Source: Clostridia bacterium (GTDB lineage: Bacteria; Bacillota; Clostridia; Oscillospirales; Acutalibacteraceae). From it: a stretch of DNA of 64,000 nucleotides. Position 1 is the first letter of the stretch; each line of letters starts with the position of its first letter. Shown piece by piece: positions 45,355 to 53,880 of the stretch. The translations under genes and the position numbers were made by a program. Below the pieces are notes generated by a model that saw only the letters and a list, made by a program, of their open reading frames with translations, searched no databases and was not told the origin of the DNA. Where the stretch lies: contig JAFQEL010000002.1 of NCBI GenBank assembly GCA_017399065.1, positions 39,406 through 103,405 on the forward strand, given 5' to 3'.

Positions 45355-46755
45355 ATGAAAAAGTTTATGGGTGAGGATTTTCTCCTCAACAACCCTGCGG
45401 CAATTGAACTTTTTGCCGCCGCAAACGAAATGCCGATTTTTGACTGGCACTGTCACCTTTCGCCAAAAGAGATCTACGAAAACAAACAGCCTTCCGATAT
45501 TGCATGGCTGATGCTTGCAGGTGACCATTACAAGTGGCGTGCAATGCGTTCATTCGGAATTGACGAAAAATACATTACGGGCGATGCAAGCTGGCACGAC
45601 AAATTTGTAGCATACGCAACAATGCTCGCTTACGCACCCGGCAACCCGCTCTATCACTGGACTCACCTTGAGCTTCAGCGTTACTTCGGCATTGACACAC
45701 CCCTTAGCGCAAAAACAGCCGAAGAGATATGGGAAAAGGCAAACGCAAAAATAAAAGAGGGCGGTTTCACACCCCGTGAGCTTATAGAACGCTCAAACGT
45801 TGCCTGCGTTTACACGACCGATGACCCTGCAGATTCACTCGAATATCACGTGCTTTTAGCTCAGGACGAGAGCTTCAAGACAAAGGTTATACCTGCATTC
45901 CGTCCCGACAAGGCACTTTCAATCGAGCTTCCCTCATTCATTCCGTGGCTTGCTTCACTGGAAGAGAGAGTCGGCAGAAAAATTGAGAGCTACACAGCAC
46001 TTGAAGAGGCTCTGCTTGAAAGAATTGAAGCATTTGCAAAAATGGGCTGCCGCGCAAGCGACCACGCATTCACCTACGTACCCTATGCCGAAGCTGCTGC
46101 AGACGAGCTTGAAGCAATATTCCAAAAGGGCAGAGTCGGCGGCGAATTCACACAGCACGAGCTTGACGCATACCGTACGTCACTGCTTCGCACAATGGCT
46201 AAGGAATACGCACGCAGAGGCTGGGCTATGGAGCTTCATATAGGCCCGATGCGTAACAACAACACGCTTATGTTCAACAAAATCGGCCCCGACACAGGCT
46301 TCGATTCAATAGACGACAAGGAGATTGCACAGCCGCTTTCACGCTTCCTTGACAGCCTTGCAAAGGAGGAGCTTCTGCCCCGTACGATACTCTTCACACT
46401 CAACCCAAAGGACAACTACGTGCTCGGCACAATGCTCGGCAACTTCCAGAATTCCGATGCACCCGGCAAGATTCAGTTCGGCAGCGGCTGGTGGTTTAAC
46501 GACAACCTTGACGGCATGCGTGAGCAGATGAAGGCTTTCGGCAACCTTTCCGTACTCGGCAAATTTGTCGGTATGGTCACAGACTCACGCTCCTTCCTCT
46601 CTTACCCCAGACACGAGTATTTCCGCCGTATTCTATGCGGTCTGCTCGGCGATATGGTTGAGGACGGACTTTATCCTGACGATATGGAAACACTAAAACA
46701 GCTCGTACAGGATATTTCGTATAATAACGCCGCCAAATACTTCGGATTGGAGTAA
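45355..46755 (+). CDS. uxaC: Glucuronate (uronate) isomerase
   Basis: This protein of 466 aa matches UxaC throughout: IFDWHCHLSPKEIYENKQ near residue 28, WRAMRSFG, ACVYTTDDPADSLEYH, FAKMGCRASDHAFTYVP, MELHIGPMRNNN, and C-terminal FVGMVTDSRSFLSYPRHEYFRRILC. It converts glucuronate to fructuronate and galacturonate to tagaturonate. The ATG at 45355 has AAGGAG at 8 nt, better than an ATG two codons earlier. It is followed 7 nt later by an aldo/keto reductase. No uxuA/uxuB is in the window. Confidence 0.97.
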   Translation: MKKFMGEDFLLNNPAAIELFAAANEMPIFDWHCHLSPKEIYENKQPSDIAWLMLAGDHYKWRAMRSFGIDEKYITGDASWHDKFVAYATMLAYAPGNPLYHWTHLELQRYFGIDTPLSAKTAEEIWEKANAKIKEGGFTPRELIERSNVACVYTTDDPADSLEYHVLLAQDESFKTKVIPAFRPDKALSIELPSFIPWLASLEERVGRKIESYTALEEALLERIEAFAKMGCRASDHAFTYVPYAEAAADELEAIFQKGRVGGEFTQHELDAYRTSLLRTMAKEYARRGWAMELHIGPMRNNNTLMFNKIGPDTGFDSIDDKEIAQPLSRFLDSLAKEELLPRTILFTLNPKDNYVLGTMLGNFQNSDAPGKIQFGSGWWFNDNLDGMREQMKAFGNLSVLGKFVGMVTDSRSFLSYPRHEYFRRILCGLLGDMVEDGLYPDDMETLKQLVQDISYNNAAKYFGLE

Positions 46756-46761
46756 AAAACA

Positions 46762-47868
46762 ATGAACAGAAAATTCAAAGGCATTGATGTTGAGGTTTTT
46801 CCGCTCGGCTTCGGCTGTATGAGATTTCCCGAAAAGGGAGGAAAAATTGACCGCAAGACCTCGACAGAAATGATCCGCCACGCTATTGACGAGGGCGTAA
46901 ACTACGTTGACACGGCATACTACTACCACGACCAGAAAAGCGAAGAGTTTGTTGGCGAGGCACTCGGCGACGGCTACCGCGAGAAGGTTTACCTTGCAAC
47001 GAAGTGCCCGGTATACGACCTGACGGACGAAATCACTTTTGAGCAGAGGCTTGAAACTCAGCTTGAAAGACTCAGGACAGACCACATTGATTTCTACCTT
47101 CTCCACACGCTCAACAAAGACCTGTGGAATAACAAGGTGCTTAAGTATAACGTAATCGACAGTATGGTCAAGGCAAGAGAAGAGGGCAAAATAAAATACC
47201 TCGGTTTCTCATTCCACGACGACATTGACCTTTTCAAGGAGATTGTCGATTACTTCGATTGGGATTTCTGCCAGATTCAGCTCAACTATGTTGACACAAA
47301 GCATCAGGCAGGTATTGAAGGCCTTGAATACGCTTACTCCAAGGGTATGAGCTGTATCATAATGGAGCCTCTCAGAGGAGGCAGACTTGTAAAGGGACTG
47401 CCTGAGAGAGTCAAAAACGTACTACCCAAGAAGAAGAGCAAGGTTGAGCTTGCACTCGACTACCTCTGGGACAGAGAAGAGGTTGCAGTTGTGCTCAGCG
47501 GTATGAGCACCCCGAAGCAGGTTGAAGACAACCTCCGCTACGCAAAGAGAAGCCGTATCGGTATGCTCACGGATTATGAGCGTAAAGCACTTCAAAAGGC
47601 TGACGAGCTGTGGCACACAATGCCGCTTGTTGGCTGTACGGGCTGTGAATACTGTATGCCGTGTCCATTCGGCGTAAATATTCCCGGATGCTTTACTGCA
47701 TACAACTCGACCGTTTACAAGGGCGGACGCAGTGCAAAAGAAGCATACGGTGCACTTGAGGGCAAGGCTGACCTCTGCCGTGCGTGCGGAAAATGCAAGC
47801 CGTCGTGTCCGCAGAGCATTGATATACCAACCGAGCTTAAAAAGATTACAGAAGCATTTAAAGATTAA
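46762..47868 (+). CDS. Aldo/keto reductase with C-terminal ferredoxin-like domain
   Basis: This 368-aa protein has an AKR barrel with GFGCMRFPEKGG, VDTAYYYHDQKSE (catalytic Tyr), YLATKCPVYD (Lys) and YLLHTLNKD (His). The C-terminal cysteine clusters are CTGCEYCMPCPFG and CRACGKCKPSCPQ, which should bind Fe-S clusters. Such AKR-ferredoxin fusions are common in anaerobes; their substrates are mostly unknown. Its pairing with uxaC (7-nt gap) suggests a role in sugar acid or carbonyl reduction. A terminator follows at 47871. Confidence 0.92.
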   Translation: MNRKFKGIDVEVFPLGFGCMRFPEKGGKIDRKTSTEMIRHAIDEGVNYVDTAYYYHDQKSEEFVGEALGDGYREKVYLATKCPVYDLTDEITFEQRLETQLERLRTDHIDFYLLHTLNKDLWNNKVLKYNVIDSMVKAREEGKIKYLGFSFHDDIDLFKEIVDYFDWDFCQIQLNYVDTKHQAGIEGLEYAYSKGMSCIIMEPLRGGRLVKGLPERVKNVLPKKKSKVELALDYLWDREEVAVVLSGMSTPKQVEDNLRYAKRSRIGMLTDYERKALQKADELWHTMPLVGCTGCEYCMPCPFGVNIPGCFTAYNSTVYKGGRSAKEAYGALEGKADLCRACGKCKPSCPQSIDIPTELKKITEAFKD

Positions 47869-47870
47869 AA

Positions 47871-47905
47871 AAATAAGGGGCTATAAAATATATAGCTCCT
47901 TATTT
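47871..47905 (+). terminator. Terminator hairpin after the aldo/keto reductase gene
   Basis: AAATAAGGGGCTATA / TATAGCTCCTTATTT form a 15-bp stem with one G-T wobble and an AAATA loop, followed by a modest T-rich tail. Confidence 0.75.
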
Positions 47906-47912
47906 ATAATTG

Positions 47913-47965
47913 CAATCCTCCGTCACGGCTTACGCCGTGCCACCTCCTTTGAAAAGGAGGTTTTT
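47913..47965 (+). repeat. Family C palindromic repeat, copy C3
   Basis: CAATCCTCCGTCACGGCTTA... identical to C2 over most of its length, ending CCTCCTTTGAAAAGGAGGTT plus TTT. Its second hairpin could act as a back-up terminator. Confidence 0.85.
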
Positions 47966-47993
47966 GACAACCGCTGTTAAAAGCATATATCAA

Positions 47994-48028
47994 AAAAGAC
48001 CGTTGCTCATACGAACAACGGTCTTTGA
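47994..48028 (-). terminator. Terminator of the zinc-ribbon membrane protein gene
   Basis: Minus strand AAAGACCGTTGTTCGTATGA-GCAACGGTCTTTTTTG: 11-bp stem AAAGACCGTTG/CAACGGTCTTT then T-run. Confidence 0.9.
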
Positions 48029-48041
48029 ATTACTTTACTGA

Positions 48042-48842
48042 TTATTCGGCGGCAACTGCTTCCTCTGCGGGAGCTTCTTCTTCAGCCTCACCGTATGTGG
48101 GAAGCTCTGTATACTTGACAACGATGGGATTCTTGACCATAGTTGCGTTGACAACGATAACCGGAATGTGGAGAGCGGCTGTAACGAAAACGCCGATACC
48201 GAGGTTTGCCTCGATAAATGTGGGGAAAATTGCGTTGATATTGCTGCCAAATACGTCGAATACGATGCCTGCTGCAATTATAAGCACCATACTGAGAACA
48301 CTTACAATGATATTCTTCTTGCAGGAAGAAGCCTTGGATGAGCAGAAGTTTCTGCCAAAATTGACAATGCCGAGAACAATTGAGAGAGCGAGAAGAACGA
48401 TGGAAACGGCAAACAGAATAAAGGATGTACCGACAACATCGGAGCCGATAACACCGAGAAGACCGTTTACATCGAAGTAATTCATAAAGAACTCAACAAC
48501 GGTAACCATATTGACGTTAATTACATTATCGCCGTAATAGGGTATGTTGGAAAGATTGATAGTAGCAAGTGAAAGCGCGGGAAGAAGAAAACCGAGAACC
48601 AGACCGATAGCCGGAATTATTGAAAGCACGAGTCTGGCAATCTGACGGCCGCCGCCGATTGATGAAGCCTTGAAGCGGTCGAGTCCCTTCTGGAATTTTG
48701 CGTGCTCTGCTTCTGCCTTTTCGGCATCGGCAAGAAGACGCTCTTCCATACCGTAGTAAACCATATTTACACCGCACTTGGGACACTCGGGACGCCAGTC
48801 TGTAAGTTTGAGCTTGGCATTACATTTTGGACAGTTAGCCAT
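48042..48842 (-). CDS. Zinc-ribbon membrane protein of unknown function
   Basis: This protein of 266 aa begins MANCPKCNAKLKLTDWRPEC with two C-x-x-C knuckles (C4/C7, C20/C23). A charged helix follows (about 33-60), then about four membrane helices. The last about 20 residues are Glu/Ala-rich. The start at 48842 is set by GGAGGA; the frame extends eleven residues upstream without support. It is monocistronic, with a promoter at 48907-48935 and its own terminator. I do not recognise a characterised family; sensing or scaffolding at the membrane is possible but unproven. Confidence 0.75.
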   Translation of the reverse strand: MANCPKCNAKLKLTDWRPECPKCGVNMVYYGMEERLLADAEKAEAEHAKFQKGLDRFKASSIGGGRQIARLVLSIIPAIGLVLGFLLPALSLATINLSNIPYYGDNVINVNMVTVVEFFMNYFDVNGLLGVIGSDVVGTSFILFAVSIVLLALSIVLGIVNFGRNFCSSKASSCKKNIIVSVLSMVLIIAAGIVFDVFGSNINAIFPTFIEANLGIGVFVTAALHIPVIVVNATMVKNPIVVKYTELPTYGEAEEEAPAEEAVAAE

Positions 48843-48906
48843 ATCTGTTCCTCCGTTTTGTATGTTTTTGCGCATTTAACATACGCTTACTATTTTAGTA
48901 TTATTT

Positions 48907-48935
48907 ATATTAGCATAAAACTTAAACAAAATCAA
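48907..48935 (-). promoter_or_regulatory. Promoter for the zinc-ribbon gene
   Basis: Minus-strand TTGATT (48930-48935), 17-nt spacer, TAATAT (48907-48912). Confidence 0.65.
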
Positions 48936-48969
48936 CACATTTTTATGTAATTTTATTATAATGTTATAT

Positions 48970-49704
48970 TTAAACGATAAATCCGCCGTCAACACCTAAA
49001 ATCTGACCCGTAATAAAGGATGATTTATCAGATGCAAGAAAAACTGCTGCGTGTGCAACCTCTTCGGGTTCGCCTATACGGCAAAGGGGTGTTTCGTCGC
49101 TGAGGACAGCCATATCGGCTTCTGTCAGGTTTTTATTCATCTTTGTATTTATTACACCGGGAGCGATACAGTTGACCGTAATGCCGCTGGGGCCGACCTC
49201 CTTGGCAAGCGCCTTGGTGAAGCCTATTACAGCCGCCTTTGATGCGGAGTAGAGCACCTCACACGAAGCACCGCTGACACCCCACATTGAAGATATGTTT
49301 ATAATTCTGCCGCTTTTACGGCGAATCATAGAGGGGAGTACGGCACGGCAGCAATTGACAGTACCGAGAGTATTGACACCGAAGACAAAATCGTAATCGG
49401 CAAGCGTGGTATCGGTAAACAGCTTCTGCTGTGAAACGCCCGCGTTATTTACAAGCACATCGACCTCGCCGAGCTGTGCTTCAACATCGGCAAACATTTT
49501 GTTTACCTGAGCCTCGTCACGCAGATCGGCAGAAACACAAACAGCCTCACAGCCGTTACCGTGAAGCTCGTCTTTGAGTTTATTTGCCGCCGCTTCATCT
49601 GAATTGTAATGAACGGCAACCTTGTAACCTGAAGCGGCAAAAAGCCGCACACAGGCGCTTCCGATCCCGCCAGAAGCACCTGTGATAAGAACGGTTTTAC
49701 TCAC
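48970..49704 (-). CDS. Short-chain dehydrogenase/reductase, FabG-like
   Basis: This protein of 244 aa has the SDR cofactor motif VLITGASGGIGSACV, NNAGVSQ, catalytic Ser in NISSMWG, YSASKAAVIGF (Tyr/Lys), and a C-terminal ITGQILGVDGGF. It resembles 3-oxoacyl-ACP reductases, but no fatty-acid genes are adjacent, so it may be a non-FAS reductase. I chose GTG at 49704, one base after the lipoprotein stop, as the open frame further upstream overlaps that gene; the SD is weak, implying coupling. Confidence 0.88.
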   Translation of the reverse strand: MSKTVLITGASGGIGSACVRLFAASGYKVAVHYNSDEAAANKLKDELHGNGCEAVCVSADLRDEAQVNKMFADVEAQLGEVDVLVNNAGVSQQKLFTDTTLADYDFVFGVNTLGTVNCCRAVLPSMIRRKSGRIINISSMWGVSGASCEVLYSASKAAVIGFTKALAKEVGPSGITVNCIAPGVINTKMNKNLTEADMAVLSDETPLCRIGEPEEVAHAAVFLASDKSSFITGQILGVDGGFIV

Positions 49705-49705
49705 G

Positions 49706-50653
49706 TCACATACCCATACTACCCATAAAGCCTTTAAGAGCCTCTTCCGTAAGAGGATTATAGCCCTTGGGAACTTCAAAGATACTGTCGTCAACTTTTG
49801 ACGAGCACTCGTTTACCTTGAAGATACTGGTTGTACCGTCAGGAGCGATGAATTCGATACGCTTGAGCTCATCCTTGCTGTTGAAGTAGTACTTGTTGAT
49901 ATTCTGACCGTCGGAATAAGACTCGCAGACATATTCGTTGCCCTTGATCTTGACATTTGTTGTCTCGACATACTCCATAGTTTCGGAGGCGATCGAATCC
50001 CACATTCCGAGAGTTTCATCCATAACGCCTGTATCGCCGTTTTCAACAGGCTGTGAGTAGTAATACTTGGTTGCAGGAAGAATCATATGAACGGCTTTAC
50101 CGTCAAAAGCCACACGCATTGTGGTAACACCCATAGGCATTTCCATAGCAACGCGCGTATCCTTCATATAAAGCTTTATATTGACGCCTGAGTCAAACAT
50201 ACCAAGGTTCTCACTCATAACGACCATACCGTTGATGTAGAACGCTTTGCTCGCTGCGGTGGATTTTGTGATCTTGTCGAGCTTACAGTCTTCGGGTCTG
50301 CCATCTTCATCGACCTCGACCTCAACCTTTTCACCCTCGGGGAAGGTAACGTCCTCATAGGTTGTTGTGCTTTCTGTACCGCCCTGTGCATTTGTAGTAG
50401 CGGCTACAGCCTTGTCAGGCTCTGTCGTAACGGGCTTGGTAACGGTTACAACCTTTGTTTCACCGTCAGAGCCGACAACAGGCTCACCTGCGGCATCCGT
50501 CATAACCTCGGTTACTTCCTCATAGTACTGACCGTCGTCACCGACGACTGTGGGGTTTGTGACATTCTCATCACCGTTGTCATTACAGGCTGCAAAAGCA
50601 AACAGAACAACAGCGAGAGATGCCAGAATTGCGATAACGTTTCTCTTTTTCAC
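49706..50653 (-). CDS. Predicted lipoprotein of unknown function
   Basis: This 315-aa protein has a lipoprotein signal peptide with lipobox AFAAC (Cys23), then a Thr/Glu/Val-rich linker (about 25-110) and a beta-rich domain (about 125-300). Phrases such as YYFNSKDELKRIEFIAPDG and KVDDSIFEVPKGY recall the LolA/LppX-like fold found in Gram-positive lipoproteins, usually ending in a F.-P-x-G-Y phrase. It sits on the outer face of the membrane. It is cotranscribed with the downstream SDR gene (1-nt gap). Confidence 0.8.
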   Translation of the reverse strand: MKKRNVIAILASLAVVLFAFAACNDNGDENVTNPTVVGDDGQYYEEVTEVMTDAAGEPVVGSDGETKVVTVTKPVTTEPDKAVAATTNAQGGTESTTTYEDVTFPEGEKVEVEVDEDGRPEDCKLDKITKSTAASKAFYINGMVVMSENLGMFDSGVNIKLYMKDTRVAMEMPMGVTTMRVAFDGKAVHMILPATKYYYSQPVENGDTGVMDETLGMWDSIASETMEYVETTNVKIKGNEYVCESYSDGQNINKYYFNSKDELKRIEFIAPDGTTSIFKVNECSSKVDDSIFEVPKGYNPLTEEALKGFMGSMGM

Positions 50654-50690
50654 TTATGTATCCTCCTTTTTAAGATAAAAGTGTACTTCT

Positions 50691-50720
50691 ATAATAACTT
50701 AATTATATGAGTTTTGTCAA
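50691..50720 (-). promoter_or_regulatory. Promoter for the lipoprotein-SDR unit
   Basis: Minus-strand TTGACA (50715-50720), 18-nt spacer, TATTAT (50691-50696). It lies just after the end of the CNNM gene. Confidence 0.7.
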
Positions 50721-50742
50721 GCAAGGGCAGATAATGGCAGAA

Positions 50743-52161
50743 TCAGTCGTCCTGCTCATCTTTATTGCGGCGTCTGCCGAGACGATACGGCTGCTCATCG
50801 TCACTCTCGTCATCGTCCTTTTCTACCGGACGGATTTCGACCTTGAGTTTACCTATACGCTTATCCTCAAGGTTGAGAATTGTGAAGTGAAGATTCTCGT
50901 AATCGAGCTCATTCATTTCACCATCCTTGGGCAGATAACCGAGAAGGCTGATCACAAAGCCGCCTATCGTGTCGTACTCATCCTCGGGAAGATTGACGCC
51001 GACATGCTCGTTTACTTCGTCGATAGAGGTTGTACCGTCAACGGTAAACGTGGTTTCATCGATAACGGAAAATTCCTCTTCCTCGTTATCATACTCATCC
51101 TGGATATTGCCGACGATTGACTCAACAAGGTCCTCAAGAGTAACGATACCTGCTGTGCCGCCGTACTCATCGACAACAACTGCCATCTGCACACGGCGTG
51201 CCGTCATCTCCTGGAAGAGCATACCGCATTTCATTGACTCGGGCACAAAATACGGCTCGCGCATAATTTTACGCAGGCTCTCCTGCTTGGGTACGGATGA
51301 GCCGATATAACCGATAAGGTCCTTGATATAGACGATACCGATAATTTTGTCGAGACTTTCTTCGTAGACAGGAATTCTGGAGTAGCCTTCCTTCTCCGCA
51401 ATCTCAACAACATCCTGAATCGGGTCATTGATTTCGACAGCCGAAACATCGGTACGGTGAGTCATAATATCACCTGCGTCGATATCGTCAAACTCGAATA
51501 TGTTGTTTATCATTTCCTTCTGGGCATCCTCAATAACGCCCTTCTCGCCGCCGACGTCTACCATCATACGGATTTCTTCCTCAGTGACCTCTTCGGGCTC
51601 TGAGTTGGGGTCAATGCCCATAAGCCTGAGAATAGCGTTCATCGAAAGAGAGAGCACCTTTACAAACGGCTTAGTAACCGTTGCGACAAAGGTGAGTACG
51701 CCTGCGATACGGAAAGATATCTTCTCGGGATTGTACATAGCGACTCGCTTGGGCACAAGCTCGCCGAGCACAAGTGAGAAGTAAGAGGTGATAAGCGTAA
51801 TTACAACAAGGCTGAAGCCTTCAACTACCGACATAGGTATATTGACCTTGCTTGCAATGCCGCTCAGGGCACCCGAAAGCAGCTCGACAAAGCTCTGAGA
51901 AGCAGATGCCGAGGAGAGGAAGCCGGCGAGTGTAACGCCTATCTGGATTGTCGAGAGGAAATTACTGGGATTGCTTGTGAGTTTGAGAAGCTTTTTAGCC
52001 TTTTTGTTACCCTCCTGCGCCTGCTTTTCAAGCTTGGCATCGTTGAGGGAGATGATTGCTATTTCGCTCATTGCAAAAAACGCATTGATAAGTATGAGAA
52101 CTAAAAGCAATACGATTTTGAGAATAAGGGAAGTTGCAGTATTAGGCCCGGGGTCGTCCAT
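50743..52161 (-). CDS. CNNM/CorC-family (HlyC/CorC) membrane protein with CBS pair
   Basis: This protein of 472 aa has a DUF21 (CNNM) domain with about four hydrophobic segments (AFFAMSEIAIISLNDAKLEK, VLGELVPKRVAM), then two CBS domains (MTHRTDVSAVEI; EYGGTAGIVTLEDLVESIVG) and a CorC_HlyC C-terminal domain. Relatives are Mg2+ (or Co2+) exporters; the haemolysin name is historical. The start at 52161 is set by AAGGAG. The acidic tail (DDDESDDEQPY) is notable. Family A element A1 lies between this gene and alr. Confidence 0.92.
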   Translation of the reverse strand: MDDPGPNTATSLILKIVLLLVLILINAFFAMSEIAIISLNDAKLEKQAQEGNKKAKKLLKLTSNPSNFLSTIQIGVTLAGFLSSASASQSFVELLSGALSGIASKVNIPMSVVEGFSLVVITLITSYFSLVLGELVPKRVAMYNPEKISFRIAGVLTFVATVTKPFVKVLSLSMNAILRLMGIDPNSEPEEVTEEEIRMMVDVGGEKGVIEDAQKEMINNIFEFDDIDAGDIMTHRTDVSAVEINDPIQDVVEIAEKEGYSRIPVYEESLDKIIGIVYIKDLIGYIGSSVPKQESLRKIMREPYFVPESMKCGMLFQEMTARRVQMAVVVDEYGGTAGIVTLEDLVESIVGNIQDEYDNEEEEFSVIDETTFTVDGTTSIDEVNEHVGVNLPEDEYDTIGGFVISLLGYLPKDGEMNELDYENLHFTILNLEDKRIGKLKVEIRPVEKDDDESDDEQPYRLGRRRNKDEQDD

Positions 52162-52260
52162 TTCAGACTTTCTCCTTTCAGTTTGCGGTTTTACCGCCAT
52201 AAAAAATTATAATTATTATTAAACATCTATTATATAGATGGTTTAATCGTGGTGATTTTC

Positions 52261-52480
52261 GCGTGCCGTCAGGCACATATCGAGTTTTATATTTTTGCGA
52301 TATGTGACCTTGCGGTCACGCGATATATTGAACTTACGCTCAATGCGATATAAGCTCGTTTCACTCGCTTGCGATATGATATAAATCCCCTCGCGCACCG
52401 CAGTGCATATCGCGTTGCGAAGCAACATATCGCAAATCCGTAAGGATTTATATCGCTGTAATTCAGCAAAGCTGAATTAC
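52261..52480 (-). repeat. Family A hairpin-cassette element, copy A1 (abuts alr stop)
   Basis: Read on the minus strand: GTAATTCAGC-TTT-GCTGAATTAC (contains the alr stop TAA), then GCGATAT-delimited hairpins AAATCCTTACGGATTT, GTTGCTTCGCAAC and GCACTGCGGTGC, the core GAGGGGATTTATATCATATC with AAGCGAGTGAAACGAGCTT, then ATTGAGCG..CAAT, GTGACCGCAAGGTCAC and GTGCCTGACGGCAC. A short open frame across it (52243-52428) is not a gene. Confidence 0.85.
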
Positions 52481-53610
52481 TTACCTCCGATATACACTCT
52501 CGGCACACGCTTTGTAATATCGCACACATACTCGTAGTTGAAGCTGCCTGCTGTTTTGGCAAGCTCCTCAACGGTGAGCCTCTGGTTGCCGTCGGTACCG
52601 ACGATTGTTACCTCATCGCCCAGCTTTACATCGGGGATATCGGTAACATCAACCATAAACTGGTCCATACATACCCTGCCTATAACAGGAGCACTGTGGC
52701 CGCCTATAAGCACCCTGCCCTTATTGGTAAGCAGACGCGGATAGCAGTCACCATAGCCACAGGGAATTGTAGCAACAAGCGTTTCACGCTTTGCCATAAA
52801 TGCCGCACCGTAGCCGACGGTATCGCCTTCACGCACTTTTTTGATATAGGCGATATGGCTCTTGATCTGCATTACGGGTGTAGTCGGCAGGTTTTCAAAC
52901 TTAACCTCATCCGACGGGTCAAGACCGTAGGTAACGATACCGCAGCGCACCATATCGAAACAGCCGCCGTCAAAATCCATAATAGCGGCAGAGTTGTAGA
53001 GGTGACGCAGAGGAATATGCACGCCTTCCTGCTCAATACGCCCAGTAAAGCTTTCAAACAGCTCTCTCTGCTTATTTGCAAAGCTCTTATCAGCAAAGTC
53101 AGCACAGGCAAGGTGAGAGAAAACACCTTTGATATTAATACCCTCAAGAGAGGCAATCTGCTTTATCTCTTCAAGGCTTTCGTCACACGGGATAAGACCT
53201 ATACGGTGCATACCCGTATCAAGCTTGATATGGACACCTGCTTTTCTGCCGAGCCTGAGTGCCGTATCGGAGAGCTGCTTTGCTGTTTCATACTGAAAAA
53301 CGGTAAGGTCGATACCGTTAAGTATCGCCGCCTCAAACAGCTCGGGGAATGCGTAGCTGAGCACAAGAACCGGCTTTGTGATGCCGCTTGTACGAAGCTG
53401 CAGACCCTCTTCGACAGTAGCAACGCCGTAGGCATAGGCACTGCTGTCTTCAAGAGCTTTTGCAATCGGCACAGCACCGTGACCGTAAGCATCAGCCTTG
53501 AGAATCACCATAACCTTAACGCCGTCGCCGACTCTTGACTGTACGGCGGCGACATTCGAGCGCACTGCATCGAGGTCTATATAGGCACATACTCTGCTGT
53601 TAGTGTTCAT
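52477..53610 (-). CDS. alr: Alanine racemase
   Basis: This protein of 377 aa has the PLP-binding motif VMVILKADAYGHGA (Lys38), DTGMHRIG, HLACAD, CGIVTYGLDPS, the second catalytic-type region VGYGAAFMAKRETLVATIPC with GYGDCYPR, and C-terminal VCDITKRVPRVY. It interconverts L- and D-alanine for peptidoglycan. The ATG at 53610 is spaced 11 nt from AAGGTG; the TTG just before is ignored. Element A2 lies just upstream of the start and element A1 overlaps the stop. Confidence 0.97.
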   Translation of the reverse strand: MNTNSRVCAYIDLDAVRSNVAAVQSRVGDGVKVMVILKADAYGHGAVPIAKALEDSSAYAYGVATVEEGLQLRTSGITKPVLVLSYAFPELFEAAILNGIDLTVFQYETAKQLSDTALRLGRKAGVHIKLDTGMHRIGLIPCDESLEEIKQIASLEGINIKGVFSHLACADFADKSFANKQRELFESFTGRIEQEGVHIPLRHLYNSAAIMDFDGGCFDMVRCGIVTYGLDPSDEVKFENLPTTPVMQIKSHIAYIKKVREGDTVGYGAAFMAKRETLVATIPCGYGDCYPRLLTNKGRVLIGGHSAPVIGRVCMDQFMVDVTDIPDVKLGDEVTIVGTDGNQRLTVEELAKTAGSFNYEYVCDITKRVPRVYIGGK

Positions 53611-53630
53611 CAAAATTAAATCACCTTAAA

Positions 53631-53880
53631 ATATATTTGCCTTATGGCAAATTCGATATGCTTGCCTGACGGCAAGCGCGATATATTTTCACTTCTTAAA
53701 AATGCGATATAGGCTCGTTACACTCGCCTGCGATATGATATAAATCCCCTCGTGCGCCGCAGCGCATATCGCGTTGTGAAGCAACATATCGAATTTTAAT
53801 ATATGCCTTCGGCGTATATTAAAATATATCGCAAATCCGCAAGGATTTATATCGTGCAATCCGTTTGTTAACGGATTGCA
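53631..53880 (-). repeat. Family A hairpin-cassette element, copy A2 (abuts metY stop)
   Basis: On the minus strand the hairpin TGCAATCCGTT-AACA-AACGGATTGCA includes the last codons and stop of the sulfhydrylase gene. CGATAT-delimited cassettes follow: AAATCCTTGCGGATTT, an extra 15-bp-stem cassette (ATTTTAATATACGCC and complement) absent from A1, GTTGCTTCACAAC, GCGCTGCGGCGC, the core with AGGCGAGTGTAACGAGCCT, GCTTGCCGTCAGGCAAGC, and TTTGCCATAAGGCAAA. It fills the gap before alr. Confidence 0.85.

Noticed and set aside
52243..52480. CRISPR-like array or coding ORF in the family A repeat
   Set aside because: The repeated words are short, the spacing is irregular and the intervening pieces are themselves palindromes; no cas genes are present and the ORF has no SD.
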